Below are positions 41,789 through 51,513 of a stretch of DNA of 64,000 bases, piece after piece. Numbering within the stretch: position 1 is the first letter of the stretch; each line of letters starts with the position of its first letter. The stretch lies in contig NZ_CP020562.1 in NCBI RefSeq assembly GCF_002082565.1, forward strand, positions 3,100,001 to 3,164,000. Reading direction: 5' to 3'. Made by a program: the position numbers and the translations under genes. The notes below the pieces were generated by a model. It made no database searches and had not been told where the DNA came from. It saw nothing but the letters and a program-made list of their open reading frames with translations. The stretch is from Halomonas sp. GT (GTDB lineage: Bacteria > Pseudomonadota > Gammaproteobacteria > Pseudomonadales > Halomonadaceae).

Positions 41789-43972
41789 TTATTTAATCGC
41801 TTTCGCCGCTCGCGCCGCATGAAGCTTCTTATAGCTTTCGATCAAGCGCTGGTGGCGCTCCAGACCTTCTAACTGCATGTTAGTCGGCGTTAAGCCATGG
41901 AAGCGTACTTCGCCACTCACCGACCCCACGACCGCTGCCATGGTCGCTTCACCAAACATGCGCTGGAAATTGGGTAGGTAATCGTTGAGTTCCAGCTCAT
42001 CATCAAGCGTAATCTCTAACACCGCGTTTACCGCCTGATAGAACAGACCGCGCTCGACGGTATTATCGTTGTACTGCAGGAACATCTGCACACAGTCCAG
42101 CGCCTCTTCATGGCGTTGCAGCGCAAGATAAACCAGCAGCTTCAACTCTAGGATCGTTAGTTGCCCCCACACAGTGTTCTCATCGAACTCGATACCAATC
42201 AGCGTGATGATATCGGCATGGTCATCCATCTGACTCTCTTCCAGCCGCTCGACCAGATCGGTAAGCTGAGCGTCATCCAAGCGGTGCAGGTTGAGGATAT
42301 CCTCGCGGTAATCCAACGCCTTATTGGTGTTATCCCAGATTAAATCTTCAATGGGGTACACCTCTGAGTAACCCGGCACCAGAATACGACAGACGGGTGC
42401 GCCCAGGTCTTCGTGGACCGCCATATACACTTCCGCGCCCAGCTCCTCAAAAATGCCAAACAGCGTCGCGGCCTCTTCCTCATTGCTGCCAGAGAAATCC
42501 CATTCACTGAATTCAAAATCGGGCTTGGCACTAAAGAAGCGCCAGGAAACGACGCCCACCGAGTCGATAAAGTGCTCAACAAAATTGTTGGGTTCAGAAA
42601 CGGTTTGCGAGTTAAACGTCGGCAGTGGCAGATCGTTTAATCCTTCGAAACTGCGCCCCTGCAGAAGCTCAGTTAGGCTGCGCTCCAGCGCCACTTCAAA
42701 GCTCGGGTGCGCGCCAAATGAAGCAAATACGCCGCCGGTACGCGGGTTCATTAAGGTGACGCACATCACCGGGAACTGCCCGCCCATAGAGGCATCTTTG
42801 ACCAACACCGGGAACCCTTGGGCTTCCAGGGCGTTAATGCCTTCTACGATACTTGGATACTTGGCTAGCACGTCCTGCGGTACATCCGGCAGAGCTAACT
42901 CCTGTTCGAGGATTTCGCGCTTCACCGCCCGTTCGAAGATTTCCGACAAGCACTGCACCTGGGCTTCCACCAGGGTGTTACCCGCACTCATGCCGTTACT
43001 TAGGAACAGGTTTTCAATTAAGTTGGAAGGGAAGTAAACCGTCTCATTATCGGATTGACGCACAAACGGGAGCGATACAATCCCCCTATCTTCACGACCA
43101 GAGTTGGTATCGATCAGATGTGAGCCACATAGCTCGCCTTCAGGGTTATAAATATCGCGACAGTGGTCATCGAGAATGTCAGCGGGAAGCTCATCGTTCG
43201 GCCCCGGCTGAAACCACTTCTCATTGGGGTAGTGAACAAAATCGCTGTTGGCAATCTCTTCACCGAAATACTGGTCGTTATAGAAGAAGTTGCAGCTTAA
43301 GCGCTCAATAAACTCGCCCAGCGCCGAACACAGGGCGCTCTCTTTGGTAGCCCCTTTGCCATTAGTGAAACACATCGGTGAGGCCGCATCGCGAATATGC
43401 AGTGACCAGACGTGGGGCACGATATTTCGCCAAGAGGCGATCTCGATTTTCATGCCCAGGTCAGCCAGCATCGCGCTCATATTAGCGATAGTTTGTTCTA
43501 ATGGCAGGTCTTTACCTGGAATATAAGTAGCGCTGCCCTCCGGCGCGCCCATCAGCAGCGCCTGGGCGTCCTCGTCGATGTTTTCTACCGTCTCGATCTG
43601 AAACTCAGGGCCAGTTTGAACGACTTTCTTTACCGTGCAGCGGTCGATGGAGCGTAGAATGCCCTGGCGATCTTTTTCAGAAATATCCTCTGGCAGTTCG
43701 ACCTGGATTTTAAAAATCTGCTTATAACGATCTTCAGGGTCGACGATATTGTTCTGAGACAGGCGAATATTCTCGGTAGGAATATCCCGGGCATTGCAGT
43801 AGACCTTAACAAAGTAGGCAGCACACATCGCCGACGATGCCAAGAAGTAGTCGAACGGACCGGGAGCCGAGCCATCGCCTTTATAGCGAATCGGCTGATC
43901 GGAGATAACGGTGAAGTCGTCGAACTTGGCCTCTAAGCGGAGGTTATCGAGATAATTGACTTTAATTTCCAT
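41789..43972 (-). CDS. ycaO: OsmC-YcaO fusion protein
   Basis: A 727-residue protein; E. coli YcaO has 586. Residues 1-140 form an OsmC-type domain with both redox cysteines, C50 (ASSAMCAAYF) and C112 (IDRCTVKKV). From about residue 145 the YcaO domain follows closely: PGKDLPLEQTIANM, FTNGKGATKESALCSALGEFIERL, RQSDNETVYFPSNL and GMSAGNTLVEAQVQ. A C-terminal tetratricopeptide-like part ends the protein. YcaO is an ATP-dependent backbone-activating fold; the E. coli protein helps RimO methylthiolate ribosomal protein S12. The OsmC part suggests a thiol-peroxidase or sulfur role. No peptide precursor gene is adjacent. Confidence 0.93.
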   Translation of the reverse strand: MEIKVNYLDNLRLEAKFDDFTVISDQPIRYKGDGSAPGPFDYFLASSAMCAAYFVKVYCNARDIPTENIRLSQNNIVDPEDRYKQIFKIQVELPEDISEKDRQGILRSIDRCTVKKVVQTGPEFQIETVENIDEDAQALLMGAPEGSATYIPGKDLPLEQTIANMSAMLADLGMKIEIASWRNIVPHVWSLHIRDAASPMCFTNGKGATKESALCSALGEFIERLSCNFFYNDQYFGEEIANSDFVHYPNEKWFQPGPNDELPADILDDHCRDIYNPEGELCGSHLIDTNSGREDRGIVSLPFVRQSDNETVYFPSNLIENLFLSNGMSAGNTLVEAQVQCLSEIFERAVKREILEQELALPDVPQDVLAKYPSIVEGINALEAQGFPVLVKDASMGGQFPVMCVTLMNPRTGGVFASFGAHPSFEVALERSLTELLQGRSFEGLNDLPLPTFNSQTVSEPNNFVEHFIDSVGVVSWRFFSAKPDFEFSEWDFSGSNEEEAATLFGIFEELGAEVYMAVHEDLGAPVCRILVPGYSEVYPIEDLIWDNTNKALDYREDILNLHRLDDAQLTDLVERLEESQMDDHADIITLIGIEFDENTVWGQLTILELKLLVYLALQRHEEALDCVQMFLQYNDNTVERGLFYQAVNAVLEITLDDELELNDYLPNFQRMFGEATMAAVVGSVSGEVRFHGLTPTNMQLEGLERHQRLIESYKKLHAARAAKAIK

Positions 43973-44148
43973 GAACGGGCATCCGGAGCAATGAGTGTGC
44001 CTCGGCTATTAACAGCATAAGCCGGTAGGCGGATTGCTGCCCATTATCCAGTTTTTCACCCGCTTCGTCTTGGGAAGCATTGCACTGACTGGCCCAAAGC
44101 GTCACATTAGCCGCACCGACGCCTACTGAGAACGTTGAAACCGCCCCT

Positions 44149-44952
44149 ATGCATGATGATTTTGTGGCTAACTTACGCTTGCTGTGCAGCTACTATCCGT
44201 CTATTGCGGACGTTTGCCGCCGCTTAACCATTAACCGTGCTCAATTCAACCGCTACCTCAGCGGACGCTATTATCCAAGCCATGCCGCGCTGCAGCGTAT
44301 TTGTCACTTTTTTGGCGTAACGCCAGAAGATATCGCTCTGCCCCACCACGATTTCCGTGCGCTGGTGCAAACCGGACAACTCAATGCGGATACTTCACCG
44401 AACACACTGCCCTGGCCTAATGCGTTGATTCAGCGGGGTAGCGAAGGTATGGAGCGTTATCTAGGTCGCTACTTCGAGCTTTACCACTCAATGTCGCGCC
44501 CTGGTCATTTGATGCGCACATTGGTGTGCCTAGAAGCCAGAGAAGGAGGTGTGGTTTACCAGCGCACCGAACGTATGCAAGTCGCTCTGGGAAGGCGGCC
44601 CTGTCATAACCGTTACGTAGGAACCGCCGTTAAACTTGCAGACCGGCTCTTTTTAGTGGACCACGAGACACTCAATGGCCATGAAATTACCCAAACTATT
44701 CTGTTTCCCAGCTTCCAAAGCCAAGTCACACGCTTAACCGGATTGAAAATGGGGGTTGCTGATAACAGTGAGCGTATGCCCTGTTGTGTGCGAGTGGTCT
44801 ACCAGCGCTTAGATGAACAGATAAGTTTGCGGTCTGCGTTGGCTCAGTGCGGCCTGCTATCACTGGACGACCCGTCGCTAGATGAATCGCTGCTGGCAGC
44901 CGTGTGCAATGATGTGGCTAGTGGGGAGCACCATTTTCGCGCTCGTCACTAG
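44149..44952 (+). CDS. XRE-family helix-turn-helix regulator
   Basis: A 267-residue protein. The first 65 residues are a Cro/C1-type HTH (ADVCRRLTINRAQFNRYLSGRYYPSHAALQRICHFF). The rest is an unassigned effector domain with FELYHSMSRPGHLMRTLVCLEAREGGVVYQRTE, which resembles ligand domains of transcription regulators but I cannot name it. It is divergent from osmC-ycaO with 176 bases between. Its stop shares the bases CTAG with the stop of the convergent TetR gene. Confidence 0.8.
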   Translation: MHDDFVANLRLLCSYYPSIADVCRRLTINRAQFNRYLSGRYYPSHAALQRICHFFGVTPEDIALPHHDFRALVQTGQLNADTSPNTLPWPNALIQRGSEGMERYLGRYFELYHSMSRPGHLMRTLVCLEAREGGVVYQRTERMQVALGRRPCHNRYVGTAVKLADRLFLVDHETLNGHEITQTILFPSFQSQVTRLTGLKMGVADNSERMPCCVRVVYQRLDEQISLRSALAQCGLLSLDDPSLDESLLAAVCNDVASGEHHFRARH

Positions 44953-45557
44953 CGGCTTGCTTCACAGGACGCCGATGGTGTCAGCACATGGGCAAATAAA
45001 ATCGACTCAAAGTGCTCCATGGGCGCTACTGACTTAAGCGTTTTAGCGCGCAATATAGCGCCTTCCCACCCCGACAATATAAAACTAGCAAGGGCTTCTG
45101 GAACAATCGCCTTATCGATATCCTTCTGATTTTGCGCCTCTTCCAGACAGATAACAAAACGTTGCTCCCAGCGCTGGAACACTAGATTAAGGGCATCACG
45201 GAAAGTATCGCTTTGACCCGAAAGCTCCTGGCCCAAGTTACCAATCAAACAGCCCGTGGTGTGGTCGCAGTCCAACATATGCTCACGCCCTGTGGCGAAG
45301 TAACGCCGTAGGCGCTCTAACGGTGGCAAGGAGACATCTTCAAGCAGTGTTGCCAGGCTTTCATCGTATTCGCTGGCAAAGCGCTCTATCACCGCCAGCC
45401 CAAAATCTTCTTTACTGGAAAAGTAGTGGTAAAACGATCCTTTAGGCACACCACAGGTTTTTAAGACGGCATTAATGCCCGTCGCATTGTAGCCCTGCTG
45501 GGCAATCAGCTCGGCACCGGTTTCAATTAACTTATCGCGAGTGGCGGTGTTTTTCAT
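44949..45557 (-). CDS. TetR-family regulator
   Basis: A 202-residue repressor. The DNA-binding part (TRDKLIETGAELIAQQGYNATGINAVLKTCGVPKGSFYHYFSSKEDFGLAVI) has the standard TetR/AcrR HTH, and the C-terminus is the AcuR/TetR_C type with a cysteine pair (CDHTTGCLIGNLGQEL). It is convergent with the XRE gene and divergent from the RND efflux operon, 218 bases away, which it probably controls. The inducer is unknown. Confidence 0.88.
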   Translation of the reverse strand: MKNTATRDKLIETGAELIAQQGYNATGINAVLKTCGVPKGSFYHYFSSKEDFGLAVIERFASEYDESLATLLEDVSLPPLERLRRYFATGREHMLDCDHTTGCLIGNLGQELSGQSDTFRDALNLVFQRWEQRFVICLEEAQNQKDIDKAIVPEALASFILSGWEGAILRAKTLKSVAPMEHFESILFAHVLTPSASCEASR

Positions 45558-45775
45558 GACGTCACATTAACCAGTGAATTTAGTGCTTTGCAAAATAATA
45601 ATGACAGGTATTGTTAGACCCGTCAGCGGTTAGACAGCACGCTGCAGCGATGCTTAATGGGTTGCACGCTATTTGCACATTGCTTACCTAATCATTGCTT
45701 GCGTATCGGTGATGCTAGCATCATACGCCATTTTCTCTGGAATTTTCGCCCTTAGCCAACGGATGCCGCGCGGTA

Positions 45776-46978
45776 ATGACCTCCTCCCCCTCTTACGCAC
45801 CCTCTCAACAAGGCCGTATCGGTTTCGGTGCCTTGGCAGCGCTACTGGTCTTCGTTGGCGGTTTAGCCTTGGCTTGGTGGATTATCAGCCAACCACCCCG
45901 CGTTGAGCGACGGCCGCCACCGCCCGCCGCCCCCCCCTTAGTGGATATCATGACAGCTGAAGAGCACCTTCAAGCGCCTATGCTTAACGGCTTTGGCCGA
46001 GTAGAAGCTGAGAAATCCACTATGCTTGCCAGCCGGGTTGCTGGTCAGCTAGAGCGCTTTGGAGAGGGGGTCCTCCCAGGTCAGGTCGTCGAAAAAGGAG
46101 CGCCTGTTGCTTATATCGATCAAGCTGATTTACGCCTAATTCTCGAAGATGCTGAAGCGCAGTTGGCCAACGCTCAGGCGCAGTTAGCGCTAGAACAAGC
46201 GGAGCAACAGCGCGCCCGAAGTGAGTATGAATCTTTTGGCCGACAACTCAGTGCTGAGCGCCGTGCACTGGTGCTACGTGAACCCCAGCTACGCCAAGCT
46301 CAAGCTCAACTAACGCAAGCACGCGTGGTGCGAGACCAAGCAGCGCTTAATCTTGAGCGTGCCACGCTAGCTGCCCCTTGGCGAGCGATGGTACAAGACC
46401 GCTTGGTTGGCGCAGGGACCCTATTAAGCCAGGGTACTGAAGTACTCAGCCTAGTTGGTGTTGAGCAGTTTTGGGTTCGCGCTTCGTTGCCGGGGGATAT
46501 TTTGAGTTGGCTAACGCCGGGCAGCCGCGTCACGCTTACCAGCCAAGGCTGGCCAGAAGGTGCAAGCCGAGAAGGCAAGTTAGTTTCTATTCTGCCAAAC
46601 CTTGAAGAGAACGGCTTACAGGCACAGCTGTTGATCGCCGTGAATGACCCGCTGTCGCTAGAGCAAGATGGCCCTGCGCTGCGCCTAGGCGATGTGCTGC
46701 GTGTTGCCTTTCATAGCACAACTCAGGAGCCGCTCATCGCCCTGCCCTCTGCAGCATTGCGTCCCGGCGAGCAGGTATGGTGGGTAGATGATGAAGATCG
46801 CTTACGCAACACCCAAGTCACCCTGGCCTATCGCGGGCAGGAAACGGCGCTAGTACGCAGCGGTTTAGTACCCGGACAACGCGTGGTTATTGCTGGCTTG
46901 GCTCAACCTCGCGAAGGCCAACAAGTCCGTATTCGCCAGCGGGGAGACACCCCAGCCAGTGACGAGGAAAGCCCATGA
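45776..46978 (+). CDS. RND efflux periplasmic adaptor (HlyD/MFP family)
   Basis: A 400-residue adaptor. A membrane anchor (GALAALLVFVGGLALAWWI) is followed by a proline-rich linker, a lipoyl half (NGFGRVEAEKSTMLASRVAGQLE), a coiled-coil hairpin from about residue 110 to 210, and beta-barrel and membrane-proximal domains. It links the inner-membrane pump to an outer-membrane channel. The stop overlaps the RND gene start by 4 bases. No lipobox is seen. No TolC-type gene lies nearby, so an unlinked channel must be used. Confidence 0.9.
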   Translation: MTSSPSYAPSQQGRIGFGALAALLVFVGGLALAWWIISQPPRVERRPPPPAAPPLVDIMTAEEHLQAPMLNGFGRVEAEKSTMLASRVAGQLERFGEGVLPGQVVEKGAPVAYIDQADLRLILEDAEAQLANAQAQLALEQAEQQRARSEYESFGRQLSAERRALVLREPQLRQAQAQLTQARVVRDQAALNLERATLAAPWRAMVQDRLVGAGTLLSQGTEVLSLVGVEQFWVRASLPGDILSWLTPGSRVTLTSQGWPEGASREGKLVSILPNLEENGLQAQLLIAVNDPLSLEQDGPALRLGDVLRVAFHSTTQEPLIALPSAALRPGEQVWWVDDEDRLRNTQVTLAYRGQETALVRSGLVPGQRVVIAGLAQPREGQQVRIRQRGDTPASDEESP

Positions 46979-49900
46979 TTCGCCGTGGCCCGCTCGCCTG
47001 GATGGTCGACCATGGCGTTGCCCCTAACCTGATGATGGTGCTGTTTATCGTCGGCGGTTTAATGGCATCCCTGGCCATCAAGAAAGAGGTCTTCCCAGAA
47101 TTTGAAACGGAAATCATCCAAGTTAGCATCAGCTATCCTGGCGCCACGCCGGAAGATGTTGAGCAAAGTTTGCTGCTACCGGTTGAAGCTGCCATCGCTG
47201 ACGTGGAAGGCATCGATGAATTAACCGCCAGCGCTGGTGAAGGTAGCGGCGTGGTCAGCGCCACGCTGATCGACGGTGTTGATGTGATGCGGGCCTATCA
47301 GGATATCCAGCAAGCCGTGAATGCTATCACGACCTTGCCTAACGCAGCGGATCCACCGCGCTTTACCCTAGCTGGCCGCTCTCGCAGCGTGGTGAGCCTA
47401 CAAGTGTATGGCTCAGTTAGCTTAGCCACACTCCATGACGCCGCTGAGGATGTACGCGCAGAACTACAGGCTACTAGCGGTATTTCCCGAGCAGAACTCT
47501 CCGGCAACCGGGAACGTGAAATCCAGGTGCTTTTGGATGAAGAGGCCATTGAGCGCTTTGGGTTAGACCATCAACAGCTTGCCAGCAGAATTGCTGAAGA
47601 AGCGCTCGACCTCGCCAGTGGCCAGCTCACTACCGCCGAAGGCGAGTGGTTGATTCGCTATCAAGGACGCCGCAACAATGCGGACGAGTTTTCCGTGCTC
47701 CCCATTCTCACCACCGCCCAAGGCTCCCCCGTTGTACTGGGCGATATTGCTCGCGTAAGAGAAGGGTTTGCTGAAACCGATCGCGAGGAGTTCTACAACG
47801 GCGAGCAGGGCTTATCGGTAGATATCTATCAAATTGGTGATCAAACGCCGACCAGTATTTCCCAAGCCGTCTATGGAGAGCTGGAGCGACTGCGCGCTAA
47901 CCTGCCCACCGGGGTACGCCTGGATGTTTCCAGAGACAGCTCAGAAATCTATGAAGACCGCCTAAACCTGCTACTAAAAAACGCCTGGATGGGCTTGGCA
48001 CTGGTGCTAATTCTTATGGCACTGTTTCTTGAGGCACGACTGGCCTTTTGGGTAACGCTGGGTATACCTACCGCTTTCTTGGGCGCAATGCTATTTCTGC
48101 CTTGGATTGGCGTCTCGCTCAATATGATGTCGATGTTCGCCTTTATTATCGCCCTTGGCATCGTCGTGGACGATGCCATTATGGTCGGTGAAAATATTTA
48201 CAGCTATCGGGAACAGGGCTATTCACTACGCGATGCCGCGGTGAAAGGTGCTCAAGAAATCGCCACACCGCTTACCTTTGCTATTCTGTCTAATATTGTT
48301 GCATTTCTGCCGCTACTGTTTTTACCCGGCTTTTTAGGGCTTATTTTTGCTACCGTTCCCGTGGTCGTTACCACGGTATTTATTATTTCCCTGGTAGAAG
48401 CTTTGTTTATACTGCCCGCCCACCTCGCCCACGCCAGCAAACCCCGCAAAACACCCGTATGGCAACGCCCTATAGAAGCTGTTCGTCTACGTATGCAAAA
48501 GGGCTTGCATCACTTTACTTACCAGCAGTTTGAACCGTTTTTACAGCGCGCGCTTACTCAACGCTTGCTGACGGTATCACTAGCCGTCGCCTTGTTATGT
48601 GTCACGCTTGCCTGGGCTATGAGCGGTAGGCTTGGCTTTTCACTTATGCCCAGGGTGGAATCGGACCAAGTTCAAGCCAGCGTTACCCTGCCCATTGGCA
48701 GCAACATTAGCGTTAGTCGCGAACTGAGCCAGCAATTGTTGAATGCCGCCGAGCAACTTAGCCAACGCGAAGCAACCCTTAGCTTTAGCAGTACCCGTAG
48801 CCGTCTGGATGGTGAAAGCTTGCAAGTGCGTCTTGATATCGCCAGAGAAAGTTTAGATGCCTGGCCTCCTTCTCGAATTGCCCAGGAGTGGCGTGATTTA
48901 ACGGGCGACTTGGTCGGCGCGCAATCAGTGCGCTTTGAGTCAGACTTCGGGGGCCCTGGTAGCGGTGCAGCACTGAGCTTACGTTTATCGCACCCAAACA
49001 CCCAAGTGTTAGAAGCGGCCGCTGCGCAGCTGGCTGAACAACTGGCCGAATATGGATTAACCGATATCGATAGCGGACTGGGAGACGGCAAACCGCAGCT
49101 TGAAATGCGCCTATCTGCCGAAGGGCGCGCGTTAGGGCTAACAGGGAACGACCTAGCCCAGGCGCTACGCGGCCCGCTACAAGGCGCCACTGCCATAGAG
49201 CAGTTTATTGGCCGTCGAGAAGTCAGCGTTGAGGTCCGCCTGCCAGAGCAAGATCGTGACAGCCTCAATGAGCTTTATCGGTTACCAATTCAGACACCTG
49301 ACGGCCTTAGCGTCCCGTTAGCACGCGTGGCAGATATTACGTTAAGCCAAGCTTCTAGCAGTCTTCAACGCATTGATGGTCGGCGAATCATTACGGTTAC
49401 CGCTGACTCAGAAGGAGACCAAGCGATCAATCAAGTGCTCGCCACGCTGCAGGAAGATGTTTTCCCCACTCTTAGCAATACCTGGGCAGGGCTTGAAGTG
49501 AGCATGGGCGGTCGGCAGCAAGATACCGCCGACAATTTAGCCACGCTTCGCAACGCCATGTGGCTAATGCTGGCCGCGCTGTATGCGTTGTTGGCGATTC
49601 CTTTCCGTAGTTACTTTCAGCCACTTCTGGTATTGGCGGCTATTCCGTTTGGTATTGTCGGGGCCGTAGCAGGCCATATGCTAATGGGGTTCGGACTATC
49701 GATTATCAGCCTACTCGGTATGCTGGCACTCTCCGGCGTGGTCATTAACGATGCTCTGGTACTGATTGACTATGCTAACCGTAAGCGTCGTGAGGGCATG
49801 GATGCCCGCGAAGCGATCGTCGCTGCAGCGACCCGCCGCCTACGGCCAATTATGATGACCACACTCACCACGTTTTTAGGCTTGGCACCAATGATTCTAG

Positions 49901-50073
49901 AAACCTCTCGCCAAGCGCGCTTTATGATTCCCATGGCCATTTCGCTAGGGTTTGGCATGCTATTCGCCACGGTTATCTTGTTACTGGTAGTGCCCTGTCT
50001 CTACCTAGGGTTAGAAAACCTGCGTGAACGACTCAGCAAGCCACCCCAACCAAGCCATGAGGGAGTCAGCTAA
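46975..50073 (+). CDS. RND-family efflux pump permease
   Basis: A 1032-residue transporter with the standard two-fold arrangement of transmembrane helices and large periplasmic loops. It starts with a first helix (NLMMVLFIVGGLMASLAIKKEVFPEFE) and has the helix-4 proton-relay region ALGIVVDDAIMVGENI, in which the double aspartate is intact. The second half has LSGVVINDALVLIDYANR. It pumps hydrophobic or cationic compounds out with proton counterflow. Overlaps the adaptor gene and, by one base, the sensor kinase gene, so all four are coupled. The substrate is unknown. Confidence 0.92.
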   Translation: MIRRGPLAWMVDHGVAPNLMMVLFIVGGLMASLAIKKEVFPEFETEIIQVSISYPGATPEDVEQSLLLPVEAAIADVEGIDELTASAGEGSGVVSATLIDGVDVMRAYQDIQQAVNAITTLPNAADPPRFTLAGRSRSVVSLQVYGSVSLATLHDAAEDVRAELQATSGISRAELSGNREREIQVLLDEEAIERFGLDHQQLASRIAEEALDLASGQLTTAEGEWLIRYQGRRNNADEFSVLPILTTAQGSPVVLGDIARVREGFAETDREEFYNGEQGLSVDIYQIGDQTPTSISQAVYGELERLRANLPTGVRLDVSRDSSEIYEDRLNLLLKNAWMGLALVLILMALFLEARLAFWVTLGIPTAFLGAMLFLPWIGVSLNMMSMFAFIIALGIVVDDAIMVGENIYSYREQGYSLRDAAVKGAQEIATPLTFAILSNIVAFLPLLFLPGFLGLIFATVPVVVTTVFIISLVEALFILPAHLAHASKPRKTPVWQRPIEAVRLRMQKGLHHFTYQQFEPFLQRALTQRLLTVSLAVALLCVTLAWAMSGRLGFSLMPRVESDQVQASVTLPIGSNISVSRELSQQLLNAAEQLSQREATLSFSSTRSRLDGESLQVRLDIARESLDAWPPSRIAQEWRDLTGDLVGAQSVRFESDFGGPGSGAALSLRLSHPNTQVLEAAAAQLAEQLAEYGLTDIDSGLGDGKPQLEMRLSAEGRALGLTGNDLAQALRGPLQGATAIEQFIGRREVSVEVRLPEQDRDSLNELYRLPIQTPDGLSVPLARVADITLSQASSSLQRIDGRRIITVTADSEGDQAINQVLATLQEDVFPTLSNTWAGLEVSMGGRQQDTADNLATLRNAMWLMLAALYALLAIPFRSYFQPLLVLAAIPFGIVGAVAGHMLMGFGLSIISLLGMLALSGVVINDALVLIDYANRKRREGMDAREAIVAAATRRLRPIMMTTLTTFLGLAPMILETSRQARFMIPMAISLGFGMLFATVILLLVVPCLYLGLENLRERLSKPPQPSHEGVS

Positions 50074-51497
50074 TGAAATTGCTCGCTTCGCTACGGCAGT
50101 GGCGCCCCTCTCAACTGGGCCTAAAGCTTTTTGTAGCTATTTTAAGCGTCAACGTCGCCATTGCAGCGAGCGTCTTTTTAGCAGTGACTTACAGCATTGA
50201 TCGCGGCTTTTTAGACTATCTAAACCAAGCCCAAGAGCGGCGCGCTATGCTGCTGGCGGATGGGCTAATTACTCGCTGGGAAACCCAGGGCAGTTGGGAG
50301 TGGTTGGAGCAATCGCCAGAACGCTGGCCCTATATTGTGCGCTTTGAGCTTGGCCAGGAACACCGTGACCGCCCTTCCCCTCTCGGCGAGACTCAGGACT
50401 TCGCTTTACGCAATAACGATGGCGACTTCGTCGTCCCGCCTGTTGAAACTGCACGCGGCTCAAACGGTTGGCGATGGCTTACCCTTTATAGCGACGTGAC
50501 CTCAAGCGGAAACAATGAGGCGATTGGAGAACTAGGATTTCGCCCTCCACAAGATATGATGGAGCGCATGGAAAGCCGCTTTCTAGAGCGCCAGCAGCGC
50601 AATTTAGTGCTTATTGTTGTTTCTCTTGGGTTAGCATCGCTGTTACTGGCAGGAGGGCTTTCCTGGTGGCTAGGCCGACGCACCCGAGCATTGGCGGGCG
50701 CAACGCTGCGCTTAACCGAAGGTGATTATCACACTCGGTTACCAGAACGCGGCCGGGATGAGCTTTCCAGTTTGGCACGTGACTTCAACGTATTGGCGGC
50801 CACTTTAGAAGCTAGCCGTGATGCCAGAGCACGATGGGTATCAGACACAGCGCATGAGCTACGTACCCCATTGGCAGTGCTGCGTGGCGAAATCGAAGCG
50901 ATGCAAGATGGGATTCGCCCACTAAACCAGGAAAATCTTAGCTCACTGGCTCAAGAAGTAGCTCAACTGGAACGGTTAGTCACTGACTTGAGGCTGCTTT
51001 CTCAAAGTGATGCAGGCGCATTAGATATTCAGCTAGCGCCGATGAATCTCAGCGAAAGCTTAAAAGGTCGTTTATCCGATGCCGACCGTTGGCTAGAGGA
51101 GAGCGGTCTGACACTATCAAGCCAGTTTATCCCCGATATCATGATACAAGGGGATGCACAGCGCCTACGTCAACTTTGGAATAACCTGCTGGATAACAGC
51201 TGCGCCTATACCCAAGCACCAGGAGAGCTACGGGTTTCATTAACCTGCGAGGCTAATCATGCTGTGATTATTTGGGAAGACAGCTCCCCAGGCGTGCCCG
51301 AAAGCGAGCTTTCACGCTTAACTGAACGCTTATACCGCGTAGAAGGCTCACGTAACCGCGCAAGTGGCGGCAGCGGGCTTGGGCTCTCTATTGCTAGCGC
51401 GTTAGTGAATGCCCATGGCGGAACACTCTCACCTGGTGTTTCTGCGCTAGGCGGCCTGAAATGGACGCTGCGCTTTCCGTTATTTATTGCCTCCTAA
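50073..51497 (+). CDS. Sensor histidine kinase of the RND operon
   Basis: A 474-residue kinase. TM1 near residue 20-45 and TM2 near 175-200 bracket a periplasmic sensor region. HAMP, then the H-box DTAHELRTPLAVLRGEIEAMQ near residue 264, N-box NNLLDNSCAYTQ and GGSGLGLSIASALVNAHGG. This is the BaeS/AdeS group. It overlaps the pump gene by one base and the response regulator frame closely. It probably senses envelope stress or the pump substrate. Confidence 0.9.
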   Translation: MKLLASLRQWRPSQLGLKLFVAILSVNVAIAASVFLAVTYSIDRGFLDYLNQAQERRAMLLADGLITRWETQGSWEWLEQSPERWPYIVRFELGQEHRDRPSPLGETQDFALRNNDGDFVVPPVETARGSNGWRWLTLYSDVTSSGNNEAIGELGFRPPQDMMERMESRFLERQQRNLVLIVVSLGLASLLLAGGLSWWLGRRTRALAGATLRLTEGDYHTRLPERGRDELSSLARDFNVLAATLEASRDARARWVSDTAHELRTPLAVLRGEIEAMQDGIRPLNQENLSSLAQEVAQLERLVTDLRLLSQSDAGALDIQLAPMNLSESLKGRLSDADRWLEESGLTLSSQFIPDIMIQGDAQRLRQLWNNLLDNSCAYTQAPGELRVSLTCEANHAVIIWEDSSPGVPESELSRLTERLYRVEGSRNRASGGSGLGLSIASALVNAHGGTLSPGVSALGGLKWTLRFPLFIAS

Positions 51498-51513
51498 TCT
51501 AAGCGAGCTGACT

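Noticed and set aside
41789..43972. Thiazole/oxazole peptide (RiPP) cluster around ycaO
   Set aside because: No cyclodehydratase partner, flavin dehydrogenase or short precursor gene is adjacent; the sequence is of the RimO-linked E. coli YcaO type.
45673..45906. Small membrane protein gene starting with TTG ahead of the RND adaptor
   Set aside because: It overlaps the adaptor by 130 bases, has no clear ribosome site and its second half is simply the adaptor DNA in another frame.
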